Assembly (NCBI RefSeq): GCF_004167665.1
Contig: NZ_SEWE01000003.1
Coordinates: forward strand, 62,001 to 126,000
Source of the DNA: Hymenobacter persicinus
GTDB taxonomy: Bacteria; Bacteroidota; Bacteroidia; Cytophagales; Hymenobacteraceae
Reading direction: 5' to 3'
Length of the DNA stretch: 64,000 nt
The notes beneath the pieces are model-generated. The model was not told the DNA's origin and made no database searches. It worked only from the letters and a program-made list of their open reading frames with translations. Both the position numbers and the translations under genes were made by a program. Of this stretch, positions 17,039 through 26,257 are shown one piece after another. Numbering within the stretch: position 1 is the first letter of the stretch; the number at the start of each line of letters is the position of its first letter.

Positions 17039-17866
17039 TTACTCATAGTGAAAAGTAATCGGCAGGGTGTAGCGCACGGCCACCGGGTGGCTGTTTTGCC
17101 GACCGGGCGTCCAGGCAGGCATGGCTTTGATAACGCGCGAGGCCTCTTCTTCTGTACCGTACCCCAAGCCCTTGAGTACCTGCACGTCGGAAATGTCGCC
17201 GCTGGCCTGCACCGTAAAGGCGACGAATACCTTGCCCGAAACGCCGTTGGCCAGGGCTTGGCGCGGGTACTTCAGATTGCGCTGCATGTACTTGCGCAGG
17301 GCCTCCAGGCCCCCGGCGAACTCGGGCATCACTTCCACGTGCACAAAGGGCGCAGCCGGCGCCGGGGCGGCCGTCACGTTCGAATCGTTGCCGGCCACCG
17401 TACCGGGGCCACTGCCCGCATTCGGGGCGGTGCTGCCGGGTATTGCGACGGGTCCCGTCTCGGCATTCGGATCGGTCGGCACCGCGGGTTCAACGGTTTC
17501 TTTGGGCACCTCCTTGAGCTCTTTCACAATTTTCGGCACCAACTCAGCAGGGGGAGTGACGACCACCTGGCGCCGCTGGGGCTGAGCGGGCGGCGGCGTG
17601 GCTTCTTTAGGCCGCTCAAAATCATAACGGCCCGGCTCGATGAGTACGTCATTGGGGATTTCGGGCACGACCACCGCGGCGGGCCAGAGCCGGTACGCGG
17701 CCAGGGGAACTCCAACCAGCAGCAGGCACAACAGCACGGAGACGGTTAGCCCCGTCACGAGGTGGCGGCTGTAGATGCGGCGCAGCACGTAGGCGCCATA
17801 CGATTGGTTGCGGCCTTCAAAGACAATATCGTCGAGGGAGGCGGTACTGAGTTGCAGGGTGTTCAT
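17039..17866 (-). CDS. Energy transducer TonB (2)
   Basis: A 275-residue inner-membrane protein that carries proton-motive-force energy to outer-membrane receptors. The N-terminus DDIVFEGRNQSYGAYVLRR is the Bacteroidota TonB lead-in. One transmembrane helix follows (about 38-60), then a proline-rich periplasmic linker and the TonB C-terminal domain (about 185-275: FAGGLEALRKYMQRNLKYP, GKVFVAFTVQASGDISDVQV). It is the same length as its neighbour tonB gene but sits behind its own terminator-bounded unit, pointing to an old duplication with separate expression. Confidence 0.88.
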   Translation of the reverse strand: MNTLQLSTASLDDIVFEGRNQSYGAYVLRRIYSRHLVTGLTVSVLLCLLLVGVPLAAYRLWPAAVVVPEIPNDVLIEPGRYDFERPKEATPPPAQPQRRQVVVTPPAELVPKIVKELKEVPKETVEPAVPTDPNAETGPVAIPGSTAPNAGSGPGTVAGNDSNVTAAPAPAAPFVHVEVMPEFAGGLEALRKYMQRNLKYPRQALANGVSGKVFVAFTVQASGDISDVQVLKGLGYGTEEEASRVIKAMPAWTPGRQNSHPVAVRYTLPITFHYE

Positions 17867-18032
17867 AGGGCAAAAGGTTAGGTGAAAAAATGGTGGTCAG
17901 CGCATCGTTAGCCAAGCCATTTCCCGAACCTCAAGGCTCGTTCCCGCTGGCTTTCAGGTAAGGAACGAAACCTATAAACTGCATGGTGCCCTCAAAAACC
18001 GCGTTTTCGACCTAGCTAGGTTTGTCTTCGAC

Positions 18033-18075
18033 AAAAAAAAGACCCAAACCAGCTCGTCGGCTGATTTGGGTCTTT
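18033..18075 (-). terminator. Intrinsic terminator after the exbB-exbD-exbD-tonB operon
   Basis: AAAGACCCAAATCAGC pairs with GCTGGTTTGGGTCTTT (minus strand), followed by a run of T. It separates the two tonB genes. Confidence 0.9.
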
Positions 18076-18108
18076 AGTAGGTTCTCCAGAAAGGGAGATT
18101 CGCTAGGC

Positions 18109-18936
18109 TTAGCGAATGGCGAAGGTTACCGGTACGGTGTACGAAACACTTACGGCCCGACCATTCTGCTTACCAGGAGCGAACTTCGGCAGGTTCTTGA
18201 TAACGCGGGATGCTTCTTCGTCGCAGCCTGCGCCAATGCCTTTCTGCACCTTCACATCCGAAACCTGTCCGTCAGGACCAACTACGAATGCAATAAATAC
18301 TTTGCCTTCCACCTGATTGCGCAGGGCCAGGGCGGGGTATTTGATATTCTGGGCAATGTACTTGAGCAACGCTTCCTGTCCGCCGGGGAATACCGGCATC
18401 TGCTCTACGTAGGTGTACACCTTCTGCTCAACTACCTCTTCTACCACCTTGTTGCCTTCACCTTCCAAGCCGCTGAGGTCAGCGGGGTTGTCGGTGTTGC
18501 CTTTCACGGTTTCGGTAGCTACCGTCTTTTCCTTGAGTTCTTCCTGGTCGGGAATCTCTTCCACCTTCTTGATTTCCTCATCCTTCTTCACCACCGGAGG
18601 CGTGAATTTGATGGTGGAAAGTTTCGGCGGTGGCGGCGGTGGCGCCTCCGGTGGTGGTGGGGGCGGTGGGGGTTTCGTTTCGTCCAGCGGTGGAGCTTCC
18701 ATAAGCTCGTTCACCTTCAGCATCTTGTCGTCCTGCTTAACGTCTTTGTCAGCGAACATCCGCGCGATGAGCGGGAAGCTGACCATGATAGCAAAGATGG
18801 CGACTGCAATGAGAAGGGCCCGCGTAACGTGGCTACCGTACAAGCGCCGCAACACATACGCTCCGTAGGCCTTGTTACGGCCTTCAAAAACGATGTCGTC
18901 GAACGATGCACGCGCCAGTTGCGTGTTATCCATCAT
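18109..18936 (-). CDS. Energy transducer TonB (1)
   Basis: A 275-residue TonB. The N-terminus FDDIVFEGRNKAYGAYVLRR is followed by one transmembrane helix (about 40-60). A striking polyproline linker (about 88-105) comes next, then a Lys/Glu-rich spacer, and the C-terminal TonB domain (FPGGQEALLKYIAQNIKYPA, KVFIAFVVGPDGQVSDVKV). Its start codon overlaps the ExbD stop by 4 bp (ATGA), so translation is coupled. Together with ExbB and ExbD it forms the inner-membrane energy-transducing complex. Confidence 0.92.
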   Translation of the reverse strand: MMDNTQLARASFDDIVFEGRNKAYGAYVLRRLYGSHVTRALLIAVAIFAIMVSFPLIARMFADKDVKQDDKMLKVNELMEAPPLDETKPPPPPPPPEAPPPPPPKLSTIKFTPPVVKKDEEIKKVEEIPDQEELKEKTVATETVKGNTDNPADLSGLEGEGNKVVEEVVEQKVYTYVEQMPVFPGGQEALLKYIAQNIKYPALALRNQVEGKVFIAFVVGPDGQVSDVKVQKGIGAGCDEEASRVIKNLPKFAPGKQNGRAVSVSYTVPVTFAIR

Positions 18937-19460
18937 TTGCCAGAGGTTTTTATGAGGTCCTCATCCGCTTTCGAGATATCCACCAGCGCGTACTTTTTCT
19001 GGTCGGTGATGTTCATCTCGTCGAGGATGTCAACCATGTTCTTGTAATTGGATTTGTCGGCCGGCTTGATCAGAACCACCGTTTTGGGGTCCCGACGACG
19101 GCGCTCCAACAAGACTTTACGAATACCATCGGCGGCGTAGCTGGTCGGAATCAGTTCCGGCTTGGCTTCGCCTTCTTTGAGCAGGCCTTCGTAATAATAG
19201 ATCTTGTCGTTTTCATCCATCAGAATGGTGAAAGCATTTGAAGCAGGCAGTTCCTGGGGAGGATCATTCGGCTTCGGCTTCACCGGCATCGTCATCTGCA
19301 TGACGGTGGGCTTGCTGAACGTGGTGGTCAGCATGAAAAAGGTAAGCAGCAGGAAAGCCAAGTCGACCATGGGGGTCATGTCGATTTTGGTCGACATTTT
19401 TTTGGCTCTCTTTTTACCGCCTTTTCCGCCGCCTTTGTCTTGTTGTTGTATTTCGGCCAT
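18933..19460 (-). CDS. exbD: ExbD/TolR-family protein (2)
   Basis: A 175-residue protein. The short basic N-terminus is rich in Gly and Lys. IDMTPMVDLAFLLLTFFMLT follows, the single ExbD helix with the conserved proton-path Asp in MVDLAFLL. The periplasmic domain ends DEMNITDQKKYALVDISKAD. ExbD works with ExbB as the ion-driven stator for TonB. It lies 12 bp after the first exbD and overlaps tonB by 4 bp. Two different exbD genes in a row are characteristic of Bacteroidota clusters. Confidence 0.92.
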   Translation of the reverse strand: MAEIQQQDKGGGKGGKKRAKKMSTKIDMTPMVDLAFLLLTFFMLTTTFSKPTVMQMTMPVKPKPNDPPQELPASNAFTILMDENDKIYYYEGLLKEGEAKPELIPTSYAADGIRKVLLERRRRDPKTVVLIKPADKSNYKNMVDILDEMNITDQKKYALVDISKADEDLIKTSGK

Positions 19461-19472
19461 GGCTCTGCGGGG

Positions 19473-20096
19473 TTACTTACCGGCTACGGGCTTGGTTTCC
19501 AAGTCCGTAATCAGGTTGAAACGGTTGATGTTCTTTTCCTGCAGCAGCTTGATGACTTTCTTTACGGTCGGTACGTCCGCGTTGCCGTCACCTTTGATGG
19601 CAACGTAGGCGGGCTTACCAAACTCCTTGCGGCTGGCGGCCTGCGCCTCTACCACCCAATCAATGAATTGATTGTTGAGCGAGTCGGCAGGGATGCCGGG
19701 CTGCTTGATGGTCTTGCGCTGCTCGTTGTCGCGGCTCAGAAAATCGGGCAGTTGCTGCACCGGTACGCCAAAGCTGGAGAGGTTGGAGAACGTCTTGGCC
19801 TGGGCTGCCGTGAAGCTCACCCCGTACTTGGCGCCAACGCGCGACAACATGTCCATCTTGGGCTTGGCATCGTCCATGCCGAAGAATACGCGCTTGTCCT
19901 TGTCCACCGAAATGGTGATAACGTGGCTTTCGGGTAGGCGCAACTCGGAAGTAGACGATGGCGTGTCAACCACCACAGCTTCCTCGGGAGCAAACTTGGT
20001 GGTGAGCATAAAGAACGTCACCAGCAGGAATGCCAGGTCCACCATCGGAGTCATATCCAACGAAGGGGACGTTCTATGGGGCTTTACTTTGGGCAT
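19473..20096 (-). CDS. exbD: ExbD/TolR-family protein (1)
   Basis: A 207-residue ExbD with the hallmark LDMTPMVDLAFLLVTFFMLT helix near residues 14-33 and its conserved Asp. The periplasmic part is longer than usual, with an insertion around residues 90-150 (Ser/Phe/Gln-rich and Pro-rich) before VPTVKKVIKLLQEKNINRFN. In related Bacteroidota clusters the two ExbD paralogues differ in this way, but why two are needed is not known. It lies between exbB and the second exbD in the same operon. Confidence 0.9.
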   Translation of the reverse strand: MPKVKPHRTSPSLDMTPMVDLAFLLVTFFMLTTKFAPEEAVVVDTPSSTSELRLPESHVITISVDKDKRVFFGMDDAKPKMDMLSRVGAKYGVSFTAAQAKTFSNLSSFGVPVQQLPDFLSRDNEQRKTIKQPGIPADSLNNQFIDWVVEAQAASRKEFGKPAYVAIKGDGNADVPTVKKVIKLLQEKNINRFNLITDLETKPVAGK

Positions 20097-20167
20097 TTCT
20101 GGCGTGGTTTAATAGCGATGATTCAGAAACGTGGAATGGTTGGTAATTAGTGCCTTGCGGGCGCTAA

Positions 20168-21036
20168 TTAGGCAACGTGCTCCGTTTCGCCGTGCTGAGC
20201 AGCGAAGGTCTGAATGATGCTGAAGCCAGCCTCGTCGATGCTGTAGGTCAGCTCGTCAATTTTGCTGGTGAAGAAGTTGTAGGCTACGATGGCCAGAGCC
20301 GACGTACCGATACCCAGTGCCGTGTTGATCAGAGCTTCCGAGATACCGTTGGCCAGACCAACTGCGTCGGGAGCACCACCTTGGGCCAGAGCGGCGAAGG
20401 CCTTGATCATACCGAATACCGTACCCAGCAGACCTACCAGCGTGGCGATAGAAGCCAGGGTGGACAGGATAACGAGGTTTTTCTCCAGCATAGGCAGTTC
20501 GAGAGCCGTCGACTCTTCGATTTCCTTCTGGATTGCCAGGATCTTCTGGTCTTTTCCATGTTGCGCTCACGAGCCATCTCCTGGTACTTGCCCAGACCGG
20601 CTTTCACCACGTTGGCAACCGAACCTTTCTGCTGGTCGCAGGCGGCGATGGCACCGGTGATGTCGTTCACGTTCAGCTTCTGACGGATAGTGCGCACGAA
20701 AGCTTCGATGCTCTTGGTGCCTTTAGCCTTGCTGATGGTCAGGAAACGCTCAATCGAGAACGTGAATACCAACAGGAAGAAAGTCAGCAGCAGGGGCACG
20801 ATCGGACCACCTTTGTACACTACGCCGAGGTAGTTGCCGGGCAATGGGTTGTTTGCGTTGTCGCCACCCTGGAAGTTGCTGCCGTTACCAAACACGAAGA
20901 GGTAAACTATAACTGAGACAACAAATGCGAGGGGAATCACGATGGCAGCAAACGCTGACCCACCTTTTGCTTCACCTTTAGGTGCTGCAGGAGCGGCGGG
21001 CCGCACGTTCTTGTTCATGGCATTCTTTTGTTCCAT
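20168..21036 (-). CDS. exbB: MotA/TolQ/ExbB proton channel protein, apparent frameshift
   Basis: ExbB forms the proton channel that drives TonB. The first part (from ATG 21036) has an Ala/Pro-rich start, two hydrophobic helices and FSIERFLTISKAKGTKSIEA. The last part, in another frame (about 20551 to 20168), has NLVILSTLASIATLVGLLGT, VFGMIKAFAALAQGGAPDAV and ISEALINTALGIGTSALAIV, the conserved ExbB/TolQ helices. They join at an A run (coding strand GGAAAAGACC, 20551-20557). Adding one A restores MEKDQKILAIQKEIEESTAL and a 289-residue protein. As written the protein would stop after 200 residues without the channel helices. Confidence 0.82.
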
Positions 21037-21221
21037 TGTTCCGGAGAATTAGTGGGTTGGTGGTGAAAGGTTGAATTAAGTAGTAAAAAGTGAACAACTG
21101 GGTTGGATACCCCCGAAGACGGCGGCGGCCCCGCTCACCCGCACGCTCCGCTCCCCAAGGGTGGCGGAAATCGTGGGTCTGCTCGTGCGCGGGGCCCCTT
21201 GCGAATTCAGTCTATCCTTGG

Positions 21222-21252
21222 CAAACCTAAATAAAAAGGAACGTGCTGCCAA
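21222..21252 (-). promoter_or_regulatory. Predicted promoter of the exb-tonB operon
   Basis: On the minus strand a TTG (21252-21250) precedes TAGGTTTG (21229-21222) by 20 bp, a good Bacteroidota -33/-7 pair. The predicted leader to the exbB ATG is about 180 nt. It is GC-rich and contains the GGCGGCGGCCCCG block at 21121-21133. Confidence 0.6.
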
Positions 21253-21302
21253 ATGAAAAATGCGTTTAAACGCTTTAAAACGGTTTGTAACTCAAAAAAA
21301 GG

Positions 21303-22157
21303 CTATTTCTGAGGTGAGTGGGTAGTCACGGATGGGGGCAGCTTTTTGGCCTTCTCCCAGTAAACGTCCATCTGGGCCAAGCTCAAATCGGCGAGGCGGT
21401 GCCCCTCCCGGGCGGCCTCGGTTTCCAGAAACTGAAAGCGCTGGATAAACTTTCGGTTTGTACGTTCCAACGCCTCCTCCGGGTTGATGTTGGCGAAGCG
21501 CGCAAAGTTGACGAGCGAGAATAGCAAGTCGCCAAACTCGGCCGTAGCGCGTTCCTGGTTCATCTTTTCGGGGTCGGCATTGGCAAACTCCTCCCCGAAT
21601 TCGGCCAGTTCCTCCTGCACCTTTTCCCAGACCTGCTCCTGCCGTTCCCAGTCGAAGCCGGCGCCCCGGGCCTTTTCCTGGATGCGCATGGCCTTAACCA
21701 GCGCGGGCAAAGAAGTCGGCACGCCGCCGAGCACCGAGGAATTGCCTTTTTCCTTGAGCTTCAGTTGCTCCCAGTTGCGCTTCACGTCTTCCTCACTGCT
21801 CACGCTCACGTCGCCGTAGATGTGGGGGTGACGGAAGATGAGCTTCTCGCACTGGGCGTTGAGTACGTCGGCAATGTCGAACTGGTTGGTTTCGGAGGCT
21901 ATTTTGGCGTAAAACGTCAGGTGCAGCATCACGTCGCCGAGCTCCTTTTTCACGTCGGGCAGGTCGTCGCGCAGAATGGCGTCCGACAGCTCGTAGGTTT
22001 CTTCGATGGTCAGGTGGCGCAGGCTCTGCATGGTCTGCTTCCGGTCCCAGGGGCATTCGGCGCGCAGCCGGTCCAGCACGTCGAGCAGACGGCCGAAGGC
22101 GGCCAGCTGGTCGGCGCGGCGCGGGGAGGGGGAGGCGGGGAGGTCGTGGAGTTCCAT
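21303..22157 (-). CDS. mazG: Nucleoside triphosphate pyrophosphohydrolase MazG
   Basis: A 284-residue cytoplasmic NTP pyrophosphatase that removes non-canonical or excess nucleotides. Two MazG domains are visible. The first has CPWDRKQTMQSLRHLTIEE then KKELGDVMLHLTFYA (about 35-100). The second is VWEKVQEELAEFGEEF then EFGDLLFSLVNFARFANINP (about 175-245). The EE(T/L)YE and ExxE metal-binding patterns are intact. An ATG at 22157 is preferred. A TATATTTG box on the minus strand (22169-22162) lies only a few bases upstream, so the transcript could be leaderless. The gene is divergent from glmM. Confidence 0.93.
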   Translation of the reverse strand: MELHDLPASPSPRRADQLAAFGRLLDVLDRLRAECPWDRKQTMQSLRHLTIEETYELSDAILRDDLPDVKKELGDVMLHLTFYAKIASETNQFDIADVLNAQCEKLIFRHPHIYGDVSVSSEEDVKRNWEQLKLKEKGNSSVLGGVPTSLPALVKAMRIQEKARGAGFDWERQEQVWEKVQEELAEFGEEFANADPEKMNQERATAEFGDLLFSLVNFARFANINPEEALERTNRKFIQRFQFLETEAAREGHRLADLSLAQMDVYWEKAKKLPPSVTTHSPQK

Positions 22158-22285
22158 TAGCCAAATATACAACCTTGGGTTTGTTGCGGCATTATTTGCG
22201 CTTCCTGCGGCCGAACCGGTCCATCTACTGCCGCAGTTACGGCGGCGGCCCCGATTCTTACGTAGGGAAAGCAGGCGGCTTTCTC

Positions 22286-22293
22286 TACTTTTG
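22286..22293 (+). promoter_or_regulatory. Predicted -7 box for glmM
   Basis: TACTTTTG followed by CGG, 25 bp before the GTG start of glmM, matches TAnnTTTG. No clear -33 element is seen. Confidence 0.5.
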
Positions 22294-22317
22294 CGGACTC
22301 AAACACTGACATAGATT

Positions 22318-23706
22318 GTGGCACTGATCAAATCAATTTCCGGCATTCGGGGTACTATCGGCGGCGCGGCCGGCGAAGGCCTCACCCCACTCGATGTAGT
22401 GAAGTATGCGGCGGCCTTTGGCACCTGGGTACTGGATACAACCCAGAACAACACCATCGTCATCGGGCGCGATGCGCGCATCTCGGGCGAGATGGTCAGC
22501 AAGCTCGTAGCCGCCACGCTGCAGGGCTTAGGCATCGACGTTATTGATCTGGGCCTGAGCACGACGCCTACCGTGGAAATGGCCGTGCCCGCCAAGAAGG
22601 CCGGCGGCGGCATCATCCTGACGGCTTCGCACAACCCCAAGCAGTGGAATGCGCTGAAGCTGCTCAACGGCAAGGGCGAGTTTATCTCGGACGAGGACGG
22701 CAAGCAGGTCCTGCACCTGGGCGACACTGAGGCCTTCGACTTTGCGCCCGTGACCAAGCTGGGCCAGTATTCCACCGACGACACGTTCCTGCAGCAGCAC
22801 ATCGATGCCATTCTGCGCCTGCCGCTGGTGGATGCGGCCGCCATCAAGGCCAAGAAGTTCCGGGTGGTGGTGGATGCAGTGAACTCCTGCGGGGGCTTTG
22901 CCGTGCCGATGCTGCTGGAAGCGCTGGGCGTGGAAACCGTGGAAAAGCTGTTTTGCGAGCCTACCGGCGACTTTGCCCACAATCCCGAGCCTCTGCCCGA
23001 AAACTTGCGCGAAATTGCCAAGACGATGGAGAAAGGCGCCTTCGACCTGGGCATTGTGGTGGACCCCGACGTGGACCGCTTGGCCCTGGTAAACGAGGAC
23101 GGCACCATGTTCGGCGAGGAATACACGCTGGTGGCCGTGGCCGACTACGTGCTCCAGCAGAACGGCGGGGGCAACACGGTCAGCAACCTGAGCAGCACCC
23201 GCGCACTGCGCGACGTGACCGAGAAGGCCGGCGGACAGTACGCCGCCGCCGCCGTGGGTGAGGTGAACGTGGTAACGAAGATGAAAGAAACCCAGGCCGT
23301 TATCGGCGGCGAGGGCAACGGCGGCATCATCTACCCCGAGCTGCACTACGGCCGCGACTCTCTGGTAGGCATTGCGCTGTTTTTGAGCCACCTGGCCAAA
23401 ACCGGCCTGACCATGACGCGCCTGCGCAACTCTTACCCGAGCTACTTCATTTCGAAGAATAAGATTGAGCTGACCCCGGAAATTGACACCGACCTGGTGC
23501 TCAAAAAGATGGCCAAGCGCTACGCCAAGCAGCCGGTGAACACCATTGACGGCGTGAAAATCGAGTTCGACAAGGAGTGGGTGCACCTGCGCAAGTCGAA
23601 CACGGAGCCCATCATCCGGATCTACGCTGAGTCGGAATCCAACGCCACGGCCGACCACCTGGCCAATAAAATCATTGCCGACATCAAGGAAATTATTTCC
23701 GCCTAG
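22318..23706 (+). CDS. glmM: Phosphoglucosamine mutase (phosphohexomutase family)
   Basis: A 462-residue alpha-D-phosphohexomutase. The phosphoserine loop is TASHNP with Ser104, the magnesium site is DPDVDRLAL, the sugar-binding loop is GGEGNGGIIYPELHYGRD, and the phosphate-binding loop is RKSNTEPIIRIY. In Bacteroidota this single protein is generally taken as GlmM, converting glucosamine 6-phosphate to the 1-phosphate for UDP-GlcNAc and peptidoglycan, though sequence alone does not exclude phosphomannomutase activity. Translation starts at GTG. A strong terminator follows. Confidence 0.88.
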   Translation: MALIKSISGIRGTIGGAAGEGLTPLDVVKYAAAFGTWVLDTTQNNTIVIGRDARISGEMVSKLVAATLQGLGIDVIDLGLSTTPTVEMAVPAKKAGGGIILTASHNPKQWNALKLLNGKGEFISDEDGKQVLHLGDTEAFDFAPVTKLGQYSTDDTFLQQHIDAILRLPLVDAAAIKAKKFRVVVDAVNSCGGFAVPMLLEALGVETVEKLFCEPTGDFAHNPEPLPENLREIAKTMEKGAFDLGIVVDPDVDRLALVNEDGTMFGEEYTLVAVADYVLQQNGGGNTVSNLSSTRALRDVTEKAGGQYAAAAVGEVNVVTKMKETQAVIGGEGNGGIIYPELHYGRDSLVGIALFLSHLAKTGLTMTRLRNSYPSYFISKNKIELTPEIDTDLVLKKMAKRYAKQPVNTIDGVKIEFDKEWVHLRKSNTEPIIRIYAESESNATADHLANKIIADIKEIISA

Positions 23707-23785
23707 CCCGAGTACCGCGCAGCTTTCAACCCAACCCACGAGGCGGGGCTGAGGGGCAGCGGATTGCACGTATCAGGTCAATGCT

Positions 23786-23825
23786 ATAAAGGATTCCGGC
23801 GGCACGCCGGAATCCTTTATTTTTG
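23786..23825 (+). terminator. Intrinsic terminator of glmM
   Basis: ATAAAGGATTCCGGCG pairs perfectly with CGCCGGAATCCTTTAT, followed by TTTTG. The T-tail also forms TATTTTTG, a possible -7 box for the next gene. Confidence 0.9.
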
Positions 23826-23865
23826 TGCCGTGCTGCTTGCGGCACTCCACCCCAAACCGCCCGGT

Positions 23866-25050
23866 ATGCACCCCACCCCAGACCTGCACGCATCGGCAGC
23901 CGCCCCCACGGCCGCTTACTTTGACAACGCCGCCACCACCCCGCTCGATCCGGAAGTGCTCGATGCCATGCTGCCCTTCATGCGGGAGCATTTCGGCAAC
24001 CCGAGCAGCATCCACGGGCACGGGCGCAAGGTGCGGGCGGCCATTGAGAATGCGCGCAAGACCATTGCTCACCTGATCAACGCTGCCCCGGCCGAAATTT
24101 CCTTTACCTCGGGCGGTACGGAAGGCGACAACTACGCCGCTTTTGGCAGCGTGCGGACCCTGGGACTCAAGCACGCTGTTACTTCCTCACTCGAACACCA
24201 CGCGGTGCTGCACACGCTCCAGGCCCTGGAAAAGAGCGGCGAAATCAAGCTCAGCTACGTGCGCCACGACGCCCAGGGCCGCCTCGACCTGGAGCACCTC
24301 GACGAGCTGCTGGGCACGCACCCGCGCTCCTTCGTGAGCTTGATGCACGGCAACAATGAAATCGGGAACCTGAACGACATTCAGGCCATCGGCGACATCT
24401 GCGCCCGGCACGACGCCATTTTCCACACCGATACGGTGCAGACGATGGGCCACTACCGCCACGACGTGCAGCAGCTCAAAAACCACTTTCTGGTGGGCTC
24501 AGCCCACAAATTCCATGGTCCTAAAGGCGTCGGGTTTCTCTACCGCCGGGCCGGGGTGCAGGCCGAGCCGCTGATTCACGGCGGGTCGCAGGAGCGCAAC
24601 GTACGGGCGGGCACCGAAAATGTGTACGGCATTGTGGGACTGGCTAAGGCCCTGGAAATTGCCTGTAGCAACATGGCCGACCACCACCGCTACATTCAGA
24701 GCCTGAAAGACCGGTTTATCAGCCGCTTGCAGGCCGAAATCGAGGACGTCAGCTTCAACGGCTGCTCCGCCATTGCCGACGCCAGCCTGTACACGGTGCT
24801 GAACGTGAGCCTGCCGCCCTCCGAACTCAACGAGATGTTGCTCTTCAACCTCGACATCAGCCACGTGTCGGTGTCGGGAGGCTCGGCGTGTACGAGCGGG
24901 GCCAACGCCGGCTCCCACGTGCTGACGGCGCTGGGCTGCGACCCCAGCCGCGGGGCCATCCGCTTTTCCATGAGCAAGTACAACACCGTGCCCGAGGTTG
25001 ACTTTGCCGTGGAGCAGCTGGCCAAAATGTACCGCAAGGTATCGGTATAA
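23866..25050 (+). CDS. Cysteine desulfurase (NifS/IscS type)
   Basis: A 394-residue PLP enzyme that releases sulfur from cysteine for Fe-S clusters and thio-modifications. YFDNAATTPLDPEVLDAM opens the fold, the PLP lysine is Lys215 in GSAHKFHGPKG, and the persulfide cysteine is Cys342 in GGSACTSGAN. The SACTSG loop places it in class I (IscS/NifS), not SufS. The start ATG 23866 lies after the glmM terminator; a more upstream in-frame start would cross that hairpin. No iscU or mnmA gene is adjacent. Confidence 0.92.
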   Translation: MHPTPDLHASAAAPTAAYFDNAATTPLDPEVLDAMLPFMREHFGNPSSIHGHGRKVRAAIENARKTIAHLINAAPAEISFTSGGTEGDNYAAFGSVRTLGLKHAVTSSLEHHAVLHTLQALEKSGEIKLSYVRHDAQGRLDLEHLDELLGTHPRSFVSLMHGNNEIGNLNDIQAIGDICARHDAIFHTDTVQTMGHYRHDVQQLKNHFLVGSAHKFHGPKGVGFLYRRAGVQAEPLIHGGSQERNVRAGTENVYGIVGLAKALEIACSNMADHHRYIQSLKDRFISRLQAEIEDVSFNGCSAIADASLYTVLNVSLPPSELNEMLLFNLDISHVSVSGGSACTSGANAGSHVLTALGCDPSRGAIRFSMSKYNTVPEVDFAVEQLAKMYRKVSV

Positions 25051-25066
25051 GCCCGCGGCGGCGGCT

Positions 25067-26257
25067 TTAGTAGCTGCCGTCGGCGCCCCCGCCGCCCGAA
25101 CTGCCGCCTCCGAATTCGAAGCCTGGCGCCTGCGGAGCCGGGACGTGAGCCGTTTGCGCTACAATCAGGGATTCGAGGTTGAACAGCTGCTGCTTGTCGT
25201 CGGCGGGCGCGGTGGCGGTGAGGCCGTGGCGTGGGGTGCGCAGGTAGCGGAATGCCCAGACCGTGAAACCCGTCAGCACGGCGCCGGCCAGGGCCGCGGC
25301 CACTTCCGGCGGAAGCAGGGAGCGGTAAAAGCGCACCGTGTACAGGGAAAAAGCCAGCGTCAGCAGACCCAGAATAAGCCAGGTGCGCCGGGCCCGCCGC
25401 AGCCCGACGAGAATGTAGAGCAGGGGAATGCCGGCGGTGAAAAAGTAAAACAGCCCGGCGAAGGGAATTTGCTGGGAGGCGCCGGCCTCACTCAGGGCAG
25501 CATTGCCTTCACGCACCACCAGATAGTTGCCGCCCAGGTAGAACGTGGCCAGCAGCAGCGCTTTCAGTAGGTCGTAGCAGGGCTTGTAGTACAGGTAGTC
25601 GGGGCGCCGGATCAGGTGTTGAACCAGGGCATAGCCCGCCACGGCCGTCAGCATGAGGGCAAACGGCAGCAGCAGCCGGCCGGCCCCGAATTGCAGCAGC
25701 CCGTTGGCAAGCCAAACCAGCAAAGCCCCGTACGCGGCGGCGGCCACCCACCGGTCGGCGTAGCGCACCACGGCCAGCACCAGCAAGCCAATGGTGGGCA
25801 CCAGTACCAGGGTCAGAAACGAATTGGCCAGCGAAAAGCGGTACAGCGCCGGCGTGGCAGTTCCCACCACGTAGACCACAGTCGAAATCAGGCAGCCCAG
25901 GGCGAAGTAAAGCAGGGCATTATCGGCGCCTGAATGGTAGAGCTGCGACTCCCGAATTACGAGCTCCAATACGGCCAAGCTCAGCAAGCCACCGATAAGC
26001 CCCGCACCGACGAAGCTGCCTTCCCGAAAGCCAGTTAGCAGCGTAATCAGGCCGGTTGAGGTGGAGCAGGCCAGCAGGGTAAACAGGAAGATGCCCACTC
26101 GGATAAACAGGGTTGGTCGGGAGTAGCTGAGCGGGTGCGCGGCCTCAATGGCGGCCAGCTGGGGCGCCGAAATCAACTCCTGCTGCTGCCAGCGGGTGGC
26201 GGCCCGCCGCACGGCCTGGTGGTAGGCCCAGACCGGATTGTAGGCTTTGATGCTCAT
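25067..26257 (-). CDS. Polytopic membrane protein with Gly/Ser-rich tail
   Basis: A 396-residue protein with about ten predicted transmembrane helices after a soluble N-terminal 50 residues (QELISAPQLAAIEAAHPLSY, a short linker region). The last residues are FEFGGGSSGGGGADGSY, a flexible tail like those of some Bacteroidota membrane proteins. I do not recognise a named domain beyond a loose resemblance to DUF2157/DUF4401-type proteins. Its ATG overlaps the stop of the DUF2157 gene by 4 bp, so the two are cotranscribed and probably work together. Confidence 0.6.
   Translation of the reverse strand: MSIKAYNPVWAYHQAVRRAATRWQQQELISAPQLAAIEAAHPLSYSRPTLFIRVGIFLFTLLACSTSTGLITLLTGFREGSFVGAGLIGGLLSLAVLELVIRESQLYHSGADNALLYFALGCLISTVVYVVGTATPALYRFSLANSFLTLVLVPTIGLLVLAVVRYADRWVAAAAYGALLVWLANGLLQFGAGRLLLPFALMLTAVAGYALVQHLIRRPDYLYYKPCYDLLKALLLATFYLGGNYLVVREGNAALSEAGASQQIPFAGLFYFFTAGIPLLYILVGLRRARRTWLILGLLTLAFSLYTVRFYRSLLPPEVAAALAGAVLTGFTVWAFRYLRTPRHGLTATAPADDKQQLFNLESLIVAQTAHVPAPQAPGFEFGGGSSGGGGADGSY

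Noticed and set aside
20256..20570. Separate ORF inside the exbB region
   Set aside because: It is a shadow frame of exbB around the frameshift; the protein similarity lies in the other two frames.
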